Source: Sequoia sempervirens (taxonomy: Eukaryota; Streptophyta; Pinopsida; Cupressales; Cupressaceae). From it: a stretch of 64,000 nt of DNA. The first letter of the stretch is position 1. Every line of letters begins with the position of its first letter. The notes under the pieces are model-generated. The model was not told the DNA's origin and made no database searches. It saw nothing but the letters and a program-made list of their open reading frames with translations. This document shows, piece after piece, positions 22,477 to 36,694 of the stretch. The DNA lies in contig VDFB02115093.1 in the NCBI GenBank assembly GCA_007258455.2, positions 1 through 64,000 on the forward strand, given 5' to 3'. A program made the translations under genes and the position numbers.

Positions 22477-25400
22477 GTTTCTTCTATGTACTCATTTTAT
22501 TGACTCATTGGATGCATCTTATCGTTGAATTTTGCAAAAAAAAGCGTTTTTAATGAAGTTTAAGCAATTTTTTAAGTTGCCGAGTTTTTTCCTAGTTTTT
22601 TTCCGAACCATATTTTCCGGGCTTGCCGAGTTTTTGCAATTCACAAGTTTTTCAACTATGATTGCAAGCATTACCATGGTGCAACAATACGGAGAATGCA
22701 GGGAAATAAAACATGCTAACAAAAAGTCTTTTAAGAGAGAACAAGTGAGATCTTGCTCACAAAGAAGCCATTGAAATTACAAAAATAAAATCCAATATCT
22801 ATAAGCTCTTCGTCCTATGAGAGAGAGCTGATACTTGGACAAACAAAATACCTGAAAATAAGGAAAGAGCCGCACCTTAAATACGGCATAGAACCCCCTA
22901 GCTTCTGTATCTCATTATATAAGAATTTGGATGGAAATATTTTTCCAATTTTGGAAATTGCCAAGACCTTCTCAGTAGGAAGCGCTGCCATTTTGAGGCT
23001 TATGACACATATTTCTTGGAAAGAACAAAATATTAAACTAGCAGTAGCACCTTTATGTGGCATGGATACACTAATAGGATTTTTTCATTCAGCATCTCAA
23101 TCTTAGTAGATACAAATAACAACTATAAATTTTATGTTTATGTCTAATTTATTAGAGTAGTGGGGTGACTATCACTAAAGGCCTAGTTTGTGGGAGTCAA
23201 CAAAGTAAAGCCAAAAACATATTTGCAAAAAAGAGCCCAAATGACCAATACATTATATTTCACTCTTTTGATCCTATTTAAACAGAGAAATGTGTATATA
23301 CTGAAATGCCTTCCTCTTGTCACAATTTGATATGTTGCCTTACTCTAACACATTTTTGAATGTTTATAATCAACTACAAAGAAACACTTCACCACACAAA
23401 TATAGTTGAACTAGAAGTTTGATATTCTGGTTTTGCAAAGGGACATGTCTGAGTAAGTGCCTAAAAATGGACAAGCATGCATGGCAAGTCTGATGATGAT
23501 CTGATGGCTCAGCACATGACCTGCATGGCATGAATAAAACTCTCTCAACCAATCCTAACTTGATGGAAGTGTTAACCCCTAGGACTTCTCTCACCCTTTG
23601 TTTTGTGTTTATTAATCATCTGCTAAGCATTTGCAATTTGTCATTTATCAAAAATCTATATTTTGGTTGTTAATTAACACATTCACTCCTATGTATACCA
23701 GTTTTCCCGCACAAAGTGGTGATTGAAATATTGGTAAAACTGGTGAACATGCATGTTACTTTTGCCTGCATAATTTCTTGCATGCATCAATTCCTGCACC
23801 ATTTTTGGATTTTGAACTCTTGTTCACTCACCCAGCATAGTTAAACTATACTTCTTCTCCCTAATTATGGATCTCTTGATATTAATTGAATAGAAAAAGC
23901 TTTTTCTGGGGTATTTAGGTCATCTCTTCTTGACAATTTATTGATTTTGCTTCTCTTCATGGTTATGAACAGCAGTAGGTCTGAATCTTGTTGAAGGATT
24001 GCACCAAAATTTCCACACTTTCACAAATTACACAGCCTCTAGGCTCTTCAAAATTACCATTTTTATCAGCTTCATTGCTTCAAACAACTTCCAAGCTTCA
24101 ATACCAGTCACAAAGAGCAGCAATTTTTTGTTTTGTTTCTCTTTAGTACATTTGTTTGGTTTCCCACGGTCCACCTTCCTTCCATCAGAGGGAGATTCCA
24201 TAGTGGACAGAAGAACAATTTGTTACACCTTGGATGCTCCTTGTCCTAAGTGTAGAATTTCATTTACTTTGTTTTAGATTAGTTTGTTTTAATAAATTAG
24301 ATTAATTCTTATTAGATTAGTTTAGTTATTTAATTGCTTTGATTTTGTTGCACTCTGCAGCAAAATTTAGATCTTGGATAGAGTAGCTTTTTAATTTGCT
24401 AGATTGTATTGGTTTTATGCTTGCAAAATTTATTTTGCGAAGTGCATTGTTGTTCTTTCCCAAACTCTCAAAATCATCACAAACACCAATAAAACAAAAA
24501 AGAGCAAAACAAACCTATTTCCTTGTGAACAACAAAACTAACAAACAACAAATCAATGAAAATCCATCACATTGTCATCATTGTATTCAAGAGAAATTTC
24601 ATTTACGAGGGGATTATTTCAATTGATAATGATAGGAAAAGAATGAGCTAATGAGTTGTTGATTTAATTTACTTATTCTCTTATAATTTTCAGTTGGTCA
24701 CATTAAATTGCAGGAAAGGAATTCTTAAGCATGCTAATTTTTGCACTTAGATTCATCTTCTTAACATAAAATGATCTTTCATTTACATGCACACAAACAC
24801 ATAAACACAAAAAAATACCCAAAAATATAGTTTATTTCAGCCATTTTTCATGATTAGATCCAATTTATTTGAGCACTCGAATACATTTGAAAAACAGAAA
24901 AACCATTCATATACCAAAATTGAAAAATAAAAAAGCAAATGTTAGGACCTTTTCACTTGAGAAAAGTACAAGCTCCAAACCTGCTTGAAGCATTCACATT
25001 ATAGCGATCAAGCATTTAGACCAAACATTCAGGCAAATGAACAAATGATTGGAAAAATAGGTCAAGGCAATTGAGTACTTTCAACCTATTTCATCTCCCT
25101 TCGGTCATGCTTGCATATTAGGCCTATGGGTCTGGGTGTGAGAGGATTGGGTGGAAGTCACTTTGAGAGAGCTAAAGGAAAATTCACCAACAATTGTAGC
25201 TGCTGAAGTAGAAGAGCAAGCTTGAGCTTATAATGAATTTAACACAGAAATAACTCATTGCAAGCTAATGAGATAACCCATTTAAACAAACTCTTCAAAT
25301 GAGAGACTATCTTCCTAGATGCTCTATTCAAATCTATTTGATAAAATCTCAACAAACTCCATCAAGAAATCAACAGCTCATGCACAAAAACAAACGCTCA

Positions 25401-28400
25401 TACTGCCATCATCACACTTAAAAAAATATCCTTGTCATCCATAGAGCACTCCTTCCTCATGAAGGGGATGGTCCATTCAATTCCCCAACAATACACCCAT
25501 CTTTGGCTTGCAAAAACAGTAGTCTACCACCTATCCAATCAATATCAACAATGTATATACCTGTTCAGTATTGTTTCTGGATTTGAACAATGTATATATA
25601 ATATGCCTACCATCGATGATTCACAAACAATAGTGTCAATTTAGATTTGGCAAGTACAATCCCAAGAAAAACATATAGTTATAGGAGATGAGGACATCCA
25701 AGGACAGCAATATGGCAACAAAATGTCCCCCCGTCATCGCACTGGCTACCATCCCAAAAGGAGGCCATCTTACAATGCAAAGGAAATCCTTGGGAATGTT
25801 CCCATCTTAGGGGATCCACGAGACGGCCAGGGAACATGTAAATATCCTTCAACTATTTTGGAGACAGCAAAGTGTCCCTGTGCCCCATAAAGCTACCCTT
25901 GTCAATTTGGGCTCAAAATCCTTTCCCGTCAATTACATGTTTGTCTTGTTTGGTACGTAAATTAATTTCCTGTGTTGCTCAACCCATAAAATGGATTTTG
26001 CTTTGTGGAAATGTATATCATGGCTGCATATCATTTTTGTCATTTCTTGTCTTATATTCATCAAAATAAAGTGTATCGGCTCCTTCCACTTTGTAGTTTG
26101 ATAAACTGCAGGAAATTCTGCCCATTAGAAGTTATTTTATATATAGCAGTCTACTTCGTTGTTTTTATGCCAGCTCATTTGTGTTCAATCTTCCCTTTAG
26201 GTTTCCACAAAATGTGTGGTTTTTAATATTTCTTATTTTTTCATTTGCCTATTATCTAGGGTAACACTCTTTTCTTCAGATTCACGCTTATTGTCAGAAT
26301 CTGAATGTTATTAGAATTTCACTACTGTTCACCAATTATTTTTTCTCTTAGAGTATCTAGTTAGTCTAGTTAAGGGAAATTCATCTGTTATTGTTTTACA
26401 CTCTCTATCACTAACAGATTTTACTTGTTTGAGCCATTGAAGTCCTAGTTTAGCATCATAATGTTTTGATTTCCATATGTATTATAATGAATACCACACT
26501 CAATCTTTGTCTAGTGGTTATCAGCTCTTGATTGAATAGGATACTCAGGATCAATTCGCTCCTAATTTTTCAATCTAAAATCTGCACAGGTTAATGGTGG
26601 CCTTTCCTAGCTTTTTCCATACTTTTTTGGGTAAAATGTTACAGGGCCTAGAGGAGCTGGACCAGACTGATGAGGATCAGGCTGCACATACAAGTTGGTT
26701 AGACACCAATTGCAGGAGCTAGATGAGTCTAGGAGTTCAAGCAATGAGGATTATGCCACAGCATTTGCATCAGACTATAAGTTTCATTCACCATTGGTCC
26801 ATTGTACCTTGTATTGCAAACTTGATGAAGTTGAATATCATAATATATAATTTGGAATTCTGGATCAACTGATTATCAAATTGTTTATATAAATGATAAA
26901 TTAAAATTTCTTTTACTACTTTTTGTAATTACTTTTTCAAATATTAATTTGCCATCCCCCTGCTGTCCCCAAACTCTGGGAAAATTTTTGCCATACCCAA
27001 AACACATCCTATGTCCATGTCCTCCTGTCTCAAAGACTCCATGGAACACTGGATATTACCTAAAACAATCTAGATATAAAGACCAACTCAATTTAAGTTT
27101 GATATAGAGACCAATTTAATTTGATCTTGAGAGCTGAACTGACAAGCCATATTTCTTCACTTCTAGCAAACCAATTGTACCTTTAGCTTCATAAATATTT
27201 TAAAAAGACCTTTCATACTTCTTCTTTGTATGCTATCTTTCTTTACTTCAAAAAAATGCATAGCATAAATTTGAAGTCTAGGCTAAATGTTTTTTGAAGC
27301 CTATAGCACCCTATCATGTTCTAAATAGTTTCAGCCATTTTATCTACTTCTCTGATTACTTCAACCATTGGACTAATATTTTCTACTTTTCTAACAGTTT
27401 TAAATCCTTAAAATCTCTATATTTCATGATTTTTTCAATTTGTCGAGTCTTGGCTGAGTCTAGGTCAAAAATCAGCTTGCCAAGTCTGTGCCGAGTCCAA
27501 GTGTTGTGTCACGTCTCAATCCTGATGCAGGTTACTTTTGGCTTTGTGTGGATTTGTTATATGTTTTGTTATGCCTAGTAGAATAATGATTAATATGATG
27601 ATGTTTTTGTGTGGAGATAAATGAAAGTGTTTATTTAAATTATGAAAAGTTGAATAGTATTGAATATGTTTTACTTTGGAAATGAAGCAAAATAGACTAG
27701 AAACATTTTAATTAATGTAATGTATTGCTTTATTTATATCTTAATGTGATACTAATTCAATTATTGTTGCGTGCCTGAGTGCACTTGAGTTGCAGGAAGT
27801 CGAAGACCAAGGGTGTGATTAAGGAGAGGCGATTAGCTTCTTGACAGGACAAAGCAGGAAGACCTCTCGATCACACACACGCACTTAGATTCATATAGAT
27901 TGCATTTAGGAATGTCTAATTTTTGTGTGTTTGTTTTGAATTATTTACAAATTAAACAATAAATAGTAAATTAAATAAATGATGAAATGAAAGTATGATA
28001 AAATAAAGAATTAAATTTTAATTAAAATTAATTATAAATCTCGATTTAAATGCTTATGCATTCTATTCTTCTTTTATTTTGTGTTAAACTTTGAGTTAAT
28101 AAGTTAACCATTAGTTATAAGATATTTATTTTTATTGTTGGGTAAATATTTTCAATTTAGGAGATTTATATGCAATTAAATTAAAAATTATTATTATTTT
28201 TAAAATCCATTTCAAGATTAGGGTAGAAATGGAAAGGAAAAGAAATTTTAAAAAGGGAAAAGAGTTCCCGAGAAGGTAACAGTTCTTGGAAAACTTTCTT
28301 GAAAATATGCTCTACAATTTTGCTCTAATGGCTGCCAAGAAAAAGCTAAATCTTTCAAAATAGTGTGTTGAGAATTAATTTTGGGTAGATAGAGGAAAAT

Positions 28401-28772
28401 TAAAAAGCTGAAAAAGCAACTGGAAAGGAGGAAGAAGAAGAAGCTTTCTCAGAGAAACCAGATTGAAAAGAAGCAAAAAGAAGAAGTTGTCTGAAGAGCA
28501 TCTCCAATCTCCGGCTGGAAGCGTAATCTCCAGGTTTTCTATTCTTTTTCCACAAATCTTGTTGAAATATGCAAATACTTCTAAAGAATTTGAATGCAAA
28601 ATGTTTGAATTGTTAAAAAAAAAAAAACTGAGAAAATCTGTGAAAATATGCCAATCTTTTGGGTGCATTGAAAGAATTTGTATAATTTTACCCCCTTTCA
28701 GATTGGGGCTTTCCTCCTTTGCAAATTATGGTTTATAAATTTTGTCTTTGGCTGCTCTTTCAATACACAAGA

Positions 28773-28776
<4 letters not shown>

Positions 28777-28826
<50 letters not shown>
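28777..28826. repeat. (TA)n microsatellite
   Basis: About 25 TA units. Further TA/CATA tracts lie at about 28862-28880, 29280-29372, 29438-29455 and 29567-29610. Confidence 0.95.
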
Positions 28827-28830
<4 letters not shown>

Positions 28831-29034
28831 CATATATGATTTCCCTATGCAAATGTATGTTTATATATATATATATATATCCCACATTTCTTTATTTGTT
28901 TCTGGGACAGTCGAATTTGGAAAGCATTACAAAGTTTTTCTTTTAAAAATAAAAAACGAATTTAAAAATGAGCAGTATTTAGTTTTTTTTCTGGGAATCG
29001 AAGTTTTGTGTTTGAAAATGTTTTTATAGTGATG

Positions 29035-29180
29035 GGGGGGGCTGGGGCTTCTTCCCAGCTGTGCCCTCCCCATAAGGGAGGGTGGCGTTGTGGGAGACAG
29101 CGCTCCCTCCACAGGCCGCAGCCTGTGGAGGAAGCGCTGCCTTCCATAGGCAGTGCCTCCCCATATGGGGGGGGGGGGCG
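29035..29180. repeat. GC-rich island with serial hairpins
   Basis: At 29098-29139, CAGCGCT and CTCCACAGGC pair with GCCTGTGGAG and AGCGCTG around the loop CGCA (17 paired bases with a 2-base mismatch). CCCTCCC/GGGAGGG (about 29064-29082) and CCTCCCC/GGGGGGG (about 29156-29175) flank it. The island is bordered by G runs and lies inside a TA-microsatellite cluster. Its function is unknown. Confidence 0.75.
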
Positions 29181-30402
29181 GAAGCCTTCCAAACATATAT
29201 TTTATATTCTTTTTTTTTTTAAACTGTAAGTTCACCAATGAAAACTGCGTCTCGCCTGAAGATTTCCGATTGGGATATACATTGCATAGTATGATATATA
29301 CATATACTATATATGTATATATATATGATATATGTTGTATATATATGTATATATATATACATATACACACACACTTACAGACATAAAGTCAATACTGTTT
29401 GGAAATTCTGGTTGATGTATGAATAGATACATTTTTAATTATATATATATATATACACTCGCATAAATATCGTAATTTGCTTCAGAAAACATTACTTTCT
29501 GTCGATAGTATCAAACAAAAAAACAGCTCAATCTATACAGTCAGTTATAAGACCACTATGTATTTATATATATAATGTATATATTGTATATATATATATA
29601 TATATATACATACATAATGAATATATATACAGTTTTGAATGGTGAACTTCAAAATCTAAAAGCTAAAAAGAAGCAGATTAAATTCACATAAAGGACTATG
29701 TACACTAGCAAACTTGTAGTTTTGTGCAAATCTGGAAATTTATGTTGTATTTCTTTTCTAAAACTGTTATTCTTCTGAATATCGATGCATGGTATGAGTA
29801 ACTATATTTCATTTTCTGAACGTAGAGAAACACTCATGAGACTATGTTAAAAGCTGAAGATGAAACTTCTTAGCAAATGTAGATTTTGAAAACACATTCA
29901 AAATTAGTGAATTTTCTTTAAAGAGTGGATTCCTTTTTTGCTGAGCCTATCAAAATTACTTACTGTGCTCTAGAAAATAGAATTGGGACTGAATTTATTT
30001 TTGCTTTGTAAACTCATTTGAAATTGTACAAGGAAAACCTCATTTACTGAATGCATGCATGAAAGCTATTTTTGACAATCTTTGTGTGAACATTGAAGAA
30101 TGATGAAAATTTCTTTGAAATTAGAAATGGGTAAAAATTGGATGTGAACTTAGATGGAAAAATGTGTTATTTACTGTATTTTGAGAAACTTCCAGGACAG
30201 GATGCCGAAGGTGGACCCACAGAGACGGTAGTTTTACTATTTCTAAAACTATCATTTATTTTATTTATGCTTAGCCAAGCACATGCACCATTGAAATAGA
30301 TGGAATTTAAAAGCCTAGAATTAAATGAATATAGATCTCTGCCACCTCCTGTTTGCAAGAAATATGCGATTCTCATGTTAGGAATGCATATAGGCATCAG
30401 GC

Positions 30403-30612
30403 TTGCATCAAGAATTCCCTCCTGCATTGTTGTTTCAAGTTGCTAGGCTCCTTGTGCAGGGCCGGGGATTTCTTCGAGTTAGGAAGGAACCCGAGGAAGT
30501 CATGTACTTCGTGGTTGGGCGGAAAAGGCGCCTTAATCACACTCTTGGCCCCAGCTTGCAAAAAGACCGGTGGTGTCACGGCGGTTGTGGTTCAGAGGTT
30601 TATATTCTATAA
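30403..30612 (+). other. Unrecognised GC-rich open frame in the intron
   Basis: A 69-codon frame in a local GC-rich block reads GRGFLRVRKEPEEVMYFVV and then RKRRLNHTLG. An acceptor-like TTGTGCAG lies before GGCCGGGG. I do not recognise the product. The other two plus frames and the minus frame are also open here, so the coding frame cannot be chosen. It could be a decayed exon, a repeat piece or chance. Confidence 0.15.
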
Positions 30613-31983
30613 ATGTATTCATGTATTATTTTGATTGGCTTGTAAAGCACACTTGTAAATGTAATTTTTATTTGTAATTCAGTATTGTAACATTGAAATA
30701 GATGTATTGGAATGAAAGTTCAGATGTAACATTGAAATAGATGTATTGACTAAATGATATTGATGTAATTGAAACATGAATGAATTTATGGAAACTCATT
30801 GATATGCAAATGGCATTTACATATGTATCATTGCAATGATCTTTGTTGACAATGAAAATTTACTTCTTTTGCATACATGGAATGAGATTTATTCTGAATT
30901 TATCTTTTTAGCATTAATGGAAAGATCATGACATATGCATCCTTGGTTTTTAACATACTTGGAGTGTATTAAGTTTGGTAAATTATGTGGCTAAATGAAC
31001 ATCAATTTTCGAGTGTTACATGTTGTAACCATGGTTTTAAGAATCAACATTTCAGATTATGCTCCATGATCCATCATTTTTTCCTCGTCTCCATCCTGAT
31101 GATGGATCACAGAGTGTGATCCGAAATGTTGATGCCAAAAACTAAGATAGTTATATTCAGAAGCTCTTCTCACACATTATAATGGACTATGAAAATGTTA
31201 AATCTCCAATGTACATACTAGCAATTGACCAAAACCCAACAAGAACACAACAAAACAAAACAAAACAAAAAAATCTATGTTACCAATTTGTGGGTCTGAA
31301 GCCCAAGGTCTGGGTCCAGTCTGGCCCAAGTTTGAGGTCTAGATCCAAAGGGTCCAACCCACAACCTGTGGATCCAACCCTGCCGTACCCAGGGAGAACT
31401 CAGGTCGAACCCAACACCCAATCACACCCAGCCACAGATTTCAAACAGAATTCGCAATTTTTTATTATTTTTTTGACTTTTTTTTTACTTTTAGACATTA
31501 AAAAATGCCTCCAACCCTAATTCATGCCTCCTAAAACATCTAATAGGAAAAAACAAACTCATTTATCAATTTGTGAATGAAAAACAAAACTTGTTACCTC
31601 TATTGCTGAACTTTTTTTCTTACTTGCACAAGCACAAATAAAGTTGAAGATTGATCATTGAACGTTCGAAGTTGGTTGTTTTGTTATTCTTAAGCACTTG
31701 CAAATGTTCACTTGTTTCCAAGAAGATTGTAGAGGAAGATTTCTTCAAAAGAGGTAGGTTTTTTGAAGTTTTTTGGTTTTTTTTTCTACATGTTTTTTTT
31801 TTTTACAAATGAACTCTTTTGTTTTGCTTTGAAGTTTTTGTTTTGTTTTCATTATTCTAGGTATCTATAACACATGTTTAATTTTTTGAAATGAATTAAG
31901 TTATTTAGTTTCAATAATTTGAAATTTTGAATAAATGGAATGTGTTGTTCATTGTAATTGAACTTGATGCCTTAGGTATTACA

Positions 31984-34434
31984 ATGGCAACCGTTTCTAG
32001 CTCCACAAACCAATCTCATTTCAAAACAGACCCAAACTTTCCCCTTTGGAAATATGTTGAAATGGTTCAAAAACTTCCAGGTGGTGGAGGTTATGTTCAG
32101 ATCTATAGTCATTGAAAAGTTGGATATTCGAGCTCATACAGTCAAGTGAAAGGGCACTTGTGCAAGGTTCCTAGACTAGGCATCAAATCTTGTCCAGGTG
32201 TAGATAATAATGGTATTCTAGAAACCCAATTATTGGCATATATTGAAGAGCAAGAAAAACCAAACCAAGCAACAGGTCATAAATCAAGTCATCCTTTGAT
32301 AAAGAAAGGATCTCGAGGGATGAAGCGCCCTACACTGCCCTCTCATTTTCCACCTACAAAGAGCCAACAATTTATGTCCATACCTTAAGAGCAAACCATG
32401 GCCTCTACACATAAGAGATCAAAGGGACCATTGGAAACTTCATTTCAAAATGAGGCTAGAGAGACTGCCGATCAAGACATAGCGAGAAGTGTCTATGTGA
32501 ATGGATTAGCATTCAACATTGCTCACTCACCATATTGGCAAAAAATGGTGAAATCTATTAATGAGGCTCCAAAAGGGTATAAGGGCCAGGTTTTGAGAAG
32601 GTGTGTAGCACCTTATTAGATAGAGGTGAAATATGTAGAGGACTCCTTGAAGCCCATAAGGGATTCGTGGATCGAAACAAGGGTGACCATGGTTTCTGAT
32701 GGATGGAAAGATGCAAAAAATCACCCATTGATCAATGTTATTGCAATGTCCCCTAAAGGGGCAATGTTTTCGAGAGCAGTGGATTGTGAAGGAGAGGTGA
32801 AGGATGGTACATTTATTGCTAACATCCTTTGTCAAGCTATTGATGAAGAGGGCCCTCGAAATGTTGTGCAAGTTCTAACAAACAATGCAAAAAATTGTAG
32901 GGCTGTTGGGTTATTGGTTGAGGAGAGGTATTCACACATTTTTTGGACACCTTGTGTTGTCCACTCCCTCAACCTAATGCTACAAAAAATTGGCAACAAA
33001 ATTGAGTGGATCAAACAAGTGCATGTTGAGGCTGAAGACATCCAAATGTTCATCACCAACCACCATGTCACAAGGCATATTTAGAACCTTCTCCAAATTA
33101 GAGCTGTTGAAGGTAAGTTAAATGATAAACTTGTTTCACTTTAGTAATATTTTAAATTTTAAATTTTAATTTTTGTAAACTTAAATTTTATTTCATTTTG
33201 ATTTTCAAAACAGGTTGTTGAGACCCGTTTTGCCTCCAACACAATTGTGTTGAGACGACTTGTGAAGGTTCGTGAGGCACTCTCTAATATGGTCATCAAC
33301 CCTAATTGGTCCGAATGGAGGCAATCTAGCACTGCAAGGGCAACTAAGGTTAAGAAAATGATCCTAGATGACAATTGGTGGGATCGTGTTGAGTATCTCC
33401 TCAGTTTCACTAAGCCCATATTGAGCATGATCTGTTATACTGACATGGTAGACCTTGTTTGGGTGAAGTATATGATGACATCAAATTAATGATTGAGAAG
33501 ATGAAATCCAACATCAATGCAATAGAGGAAGATCCTGAAGAAAAGTTCTTCAAAGAGCTACACAAAATCATTGTAGAGAGATGGAACAAAATGACTACTC
33601 TGCTGCATCTTCTTGCTTTTGCATTGAGTCCCAAATACTATAGTGCTGAGCTACTTACTATGTCATCAAGAGTTGCCCCATATAGAGATGCTGAAGTGGC
33701 TTAAGGGTACAAGGCAGCAGTTCATAGACTCTTCACTGATCATGACCAATGTGATGTAGTGAGGGCTGAGTTTATGGGTTTTGCATGCTCCAATGATTGT
33801 GGTCTTGATGCTCTTCAAGACAAGTACATGGTCGATGCTCATAGTCGGTGGTACTTCCATGGCCAAGTATACATGTACCTACAACCTCTTGTAATAATAT
33901 TTTTATCCCAATTAAGTTTTATGGTCAAAATCTTTTCTTTTAAATTTAAGTTTTATATTTTATAATTTTTATTTTTATTTATATTTATACTTTAATTAGT
34001 TAAATTTTGTAACTCTTAACTATTTAATTTGGTCTTAATAGGTTGCTAGTTCATCTTCATCTGAGTTAAATGGAGCACATACTCTTTCATCCACTCAATA
34101 AAGCGCAATAGACTACATTCAAAAAATACAAAGGACTTGGTGTATGTGCATTCAAACTTGCACCTCATCACACACAAACAAAGTGCCTACAAAGAAGGAG
34201 ACACAAGGAAGTGGGATACCAAGCCAGAGTGTCTTGACTTGGATGCTTACACAAGCCACTTTGCTGTACTTGTGTTGATGGTGACTATGAGGCAACTAGT
34301 GAGCATGAGAGTGCTAGTGTCAATGCTAGTGTGAGTGCCACTGATGCTATTTGTGGTTCTTCTAATTTATCACTACATACATCATCTAATATGGATGGTG
34401 ATGATGATACGTTTGATGACCCATATGATATTTG
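31984..34434 (+). pseudogene. hAT-B3 transposase (broken)
   Basis: Starts MATVSSSTNQ, then the BED-like FPLWKYVEMVQKLPGGGGY, where a stop (32113) replaces the zinc-finger part kept in hAT-B4. Further stops occur at 32386 and 32617. DUF659 landmarks follow: VSDGWKDAKN, LTNNAKNC (hAT-B4 has a TDN here, so a catalytic Asp is Asn) and FWTPCVVHSLNLML. The donor at about 33113 and acceptor at 33213 are present. Exon 2 runs to about 33910 with a shift near 33460 and a stop at 33702; its donor has decayed to TTAAGT. Exon 3 (34042 on) has stops in the dimerisation domain. Confidence 0.9.
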
Positions 34435-36694
34435 ATCATTGATCAATGATCAATGATGGCTGATTGTAAACACTTGATGTTATTATGTTTGAACTTTAAT
34501 GATTAATCTATATCATGACCATAGTTGCAACACTCGCCAAAAACTTGGCGAGTTAAGGAAAACTCGCGAGTTTTTTCTAACGGCGAGTTTTTGAGGCAAT
34601 TGCACGCCAGAAAAACTCACCGTACTTTTGGCAAGTTTTTCCAAAAAGTACGGCGAGTTTTCTAGAAAAACCCGCGCGATTATGAGGACGCCTAGGCAGC
34701 CGCTTAAAAGCGATTTTAAGTTTTTTTTTTTCATTCATTCTCTTCTCACACTCAACAAAAAACCTCTCCAAGGCATTGCGCACTCATTTGCAACGATTTT
34801 GCATCCAAAAGACAAGATTTGAAGGGCATTTACATCGAATTTAGAAGGCAAATTGGATTTCCAGGTAGGTTTTCTTATTTTTCTTATTCTTTGTTTTTTT
34901 TTTTTTAAATCTTCATTCTTGTTGGTTCTATGTTTAAAAATCATCTGAATGTAGTGTGAAAATGATTTACATGCATTTATATTCATCCAAACAAGATTTT
35001 TTTATGAATTTTTCTGATTTTTTTACATATTTTGCTGATTTTTTCATTTTTTTGAAAATTTCTATAAATTTTTTTTGTTTTGAATCGTCTTTTTTGTTGA
35101 ATAACATGTTTACAATCTTAGATTAGCTTAATTTTTTACTAGTTTGAAGTAATTTTCAGATTTTTTACATTTTTTCACATTTTTTTGAAACCCTAGTTAT
35201 TATTATTTTTTTTTAATCCAATTTTTTTGTTATGAAAATGTTTAGAATCTACTGATAGATTTTTAGTAATTTAAACTTAAAGTAATCTCTTTTGATTTTA
35301 TCTAATCTAGCTTGTTTTTAAATTTTCTATCAAAAATTAACAAGTTGTGCTTTGACTTTCACTTTGTGTAGGTTAATGATTAATTGATAATGGCTTCTGA
35401 ACATGCTTCTGCCTTAGGCTCTACCCCATTCGTGCCTGCGGGATTTGTAGGCACTCGTCCTCCAAGAGCTAGAGATCCTGCCTGGAAATATGCTTATCTA
35501 GGACCCACGCCTAGCACAATATATTGCATTCAATGTAAAAAAATATATCGTGGAGGCATCAATCGCCTCAAGTACCACCTTGCAGGCATCCCTCAACGTG
35601 ATGCTAAGGAATGTCCTAAAACCACAAAAGAAATAAAAAGACATATGAATGCCATACTTTCAGCTGCAGAAGAAAAAAAAGTGCAAAGAGAGAAGGCAAT
35701 AGCAGCAATGCAAGCAACCATTGCCTCTTCTCAAGGTGTTCCAATTGAGTAGGATGATGATTATGATGTTACTCAGGAGATAGTGGGCTCTCTTCGTGGC
35801 CCACGTGTGCGAAGGCTGTAAGGAAAGCAGAGGTACGGAAACACTTTCCTAACGTCAAAACCACAGGGAAGAATGCAAACAGTACTTTTAATTTTCTAAT
35901 TACAATGCAATTAAGACACACATGAATGATTTTTAGAAACAAAGAAAATACACAAAGACAATGAACAACAGATTTACGTGGGAAAACCCTTTCGGGAAAA
36001 AACCCACCACACCAAGCTGAATCTCTTTGTATTACAGTAACAAACAAATTACATACAAATCAGAGATACAACTCTCTCTGGTATAAGTTCACAGTAGTTT
36101 CATTCACTGTTCTTCCTGTTATAGAAATGCTCTCAAGAATCTGACTCAATCTCGCTGTGTAATTCCAAATCAAAATCGATCCTTTAAATCTTATCACTTC
36201 TGATTTTTACCTTCTGTTCATCCTTATCCGCCATTGCCCCATGGTAGAAAGTTTCCTCTCATTGCAGATTTTTCATTGCATACAGTTCAACTCCAGTGTC
36301 GCAACTGTTGCAAAAATCTAACTGCCATCCATTTGAAAATCGCTTCCTCTGATTGGTCCACGAGGCTCCACATAGGATGGTCAATCTGGTCAAGGGCGTT
36401 CAACTTTGTTGGCATATCAGTGAGACACTAACAGTGTCTCCCCGATGCCACAAAGTCTTCATATCGATATCGGCGTAAGTCCAAACAGTCGGCAAGACAT
36501 TATAACGAATGCCAAGAGTCATACTGAATCCATCGACATCCAATACGTTTCTGTCAGCAAGAGATTCCTCCATCGGCAAGACGTTTTACCGATGCTCACA
36601 AGTCATATAGATTTCAACTTTGCCATCGGCAAGACTTTACCGTTCGCCAAGAGTTCTCATTGAGTCTCCTTAAGCTTCACCGAAGCACCTGACA

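Larger units (their letters stand above)
16832..22660 (+). mobile_element. hAT-A1 DNA transposon
   Basis: The inverted ends are CATAGATGCAACACTCG on the left and (reverse) CATAGTTGAAAAACTTG on the right. The flanking 8-mers ATTGCGAG (16824-16831) and ATTGCAAG (22661-22668) match at 7 of 8. Inside lies a broken BED-finger/DUF659/hAT-dimerisation transposase very similar to hAT-A2. A solo LTR sits near the right end; without it the element is about 4.1 kb. It lies in the large PEX1 intron on the strand opposite to the gene. Confidence 0.93.
22669..31266. other. Intron DNA between hAT-A1 and hAT-B3
   Basis: About 8.6 kb of AT-rich sequence without a recognised gene. It holds a cluster of TA microsatellites (28777-29610), a GC-rich hairpin island (29035-29180), a possible decayed hAT or MITE (about 25690-27040) and an unrecognised GC-rich frame at 30403-30612. 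A pair of short direct repeats (ACATTGAAATAGATGTATTG) lies at about 30692 and 30730. Confidence 0.5.

Noticed and set aside
28300..28530. Possible first exon of a nested plus-strand gene (GA-rich leader, ATG near 28329, CTCCAG-GT)
   Set aside because: The ATG frame stops after about ten codons and no continuing exon could be tied to it.
28719..29386. Frames rich in Ile-Tyr repeats
   Set aside because: They are translations of TA microsatellites.
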